Positions 5,473 through 5,481 of a DNA stretch of 5,481 nt are shown here, piece after piece (within the stretch, counting starts at the first letter, position 1; every line of letters starts with the position of its first letter). The notes below the pieces were generated by a model, which made no database searches, was not told the origin of the DNA, and was given only the letters and a program-made list of their open reading frames with translations. This DNA comes from Pseudomonadota bacterium. Its GTDB lineage: Bacteria > Pseudomonadota > Gammaproteobacteria > Steroidobacterales > Steroidobacteraceae. The stretch is taken from contig JAJZLX010000471.1 of the NCBI GenBank assembly GCA_021850555.1, positions 1-5,481 of the forward strand. Direction: 5' to 3'. A program made the position numbers and the translations under genes.

Positions 5473-5481
5473 ATGTATTCA
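5473..5481 (+). CDS. istA: Start of IstA-like IS21 transposase (first 3 codons)
   Basis: Only ATG TAT TCA (MYS) is inside the window, 9 bases after GGGGGAGG. The assignment depends on its place in an IS21-like end and on the common MYS opening of this transposase family in alphaproteobacteria. The gene runs off the right edge. Confidence 0.5.

Larger units (their letters stand above)
5355..5481 (+). mobile_element. IS21-family insertion sequence, left end
   Basis: The element begins where similarity to the binding protein ends, with a TGT tip at 5355 as in IS21 ends. The ~118-bp leader carries two copies of an L-type repeat and a very purine-rich GGAGGGGGAGG ribosome site (5453-5463), followed by ATG 5473. 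Read on, this would give MYS, the usual opening of IstA (MYSVELYARVR-type). The exact tip could instead be 5382 (TGTAGCGGCGG), which resembles 5355 (TGTACGCGGCGG). The transposase genes and right end lie outside the window. Confidence 0.68.

Noticed and set aside
1..5481. CRISPR array, tRNA or rRNA
   Set aside because: No regularly spaced repeats and no tRNA- or rRNA-like sequence were seen by eye.

Overview
The window is GC-rich DNA from a proteobacterium. The protein sequences look alphaproteobacterial (Sphingomonadales or Acetobacteraceae/Rhodospirillales type), but that is an impression rather than a proven placement. It holds a small catabolic operon for an aromatic acid, bounded on both sides by mobile elements and damaged internally.

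Layout. Positions 1-233 (minus strand) are the 5' part of a group II intron, supported by a GUGCG-type 5' end and a 7-nt EBS1/IBS1 complementarity. It sits just downstream of a MarR-family regulator gene (minus, stop at 267-269). A short AT-rich divergent promoter region (about 777-897) separates the regulator from a plus-strand operon. The operon order is: a small solitary HicB-like protein (898-1275); a phthalate 4,5-dioxygenase-type Rieske oxygenase (1294-2610); its FMN/NAD/[2Fe-2S] reductase (2610-3584); a wrecked short-chain dehydrogenase (3640-3907); a zinc-ribbon/OB-fold (DUF35) protein (3904-4332); a nitroreductase-family flavoprotein (4329-5000); and the start of a branched-chain-amino-acid-type ABC transporter substrate-binding protein (from 5023). 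Several genes overlap by 1-4 bases, so they are probably translated together.

The binding-protein gene is cut near position 5354 by the left end of an IS21-family element. That end shows a TGT tip, two internal L-type repeats, a strong ribosome-binding site and the first three codons of istA at the window edge.

How it works together (inference). The MarR protein probably senses the aromatic substrate and controls the divergent operon. The transporter would import the substrate. The oxygenase and reductase pair would hydroxylate it, and the SDR would normally oxidise the cis-dihydrodiol product. The nitroreductase and DUF35 proteins are accessory and their roles are unclear. Because the SDR has lost its catalytic core and the transporter component is cut by an IS, this copy is probably decaying, or depends on genes elsewhere. 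No CRISPR array, tRNA or rRNA was seen.
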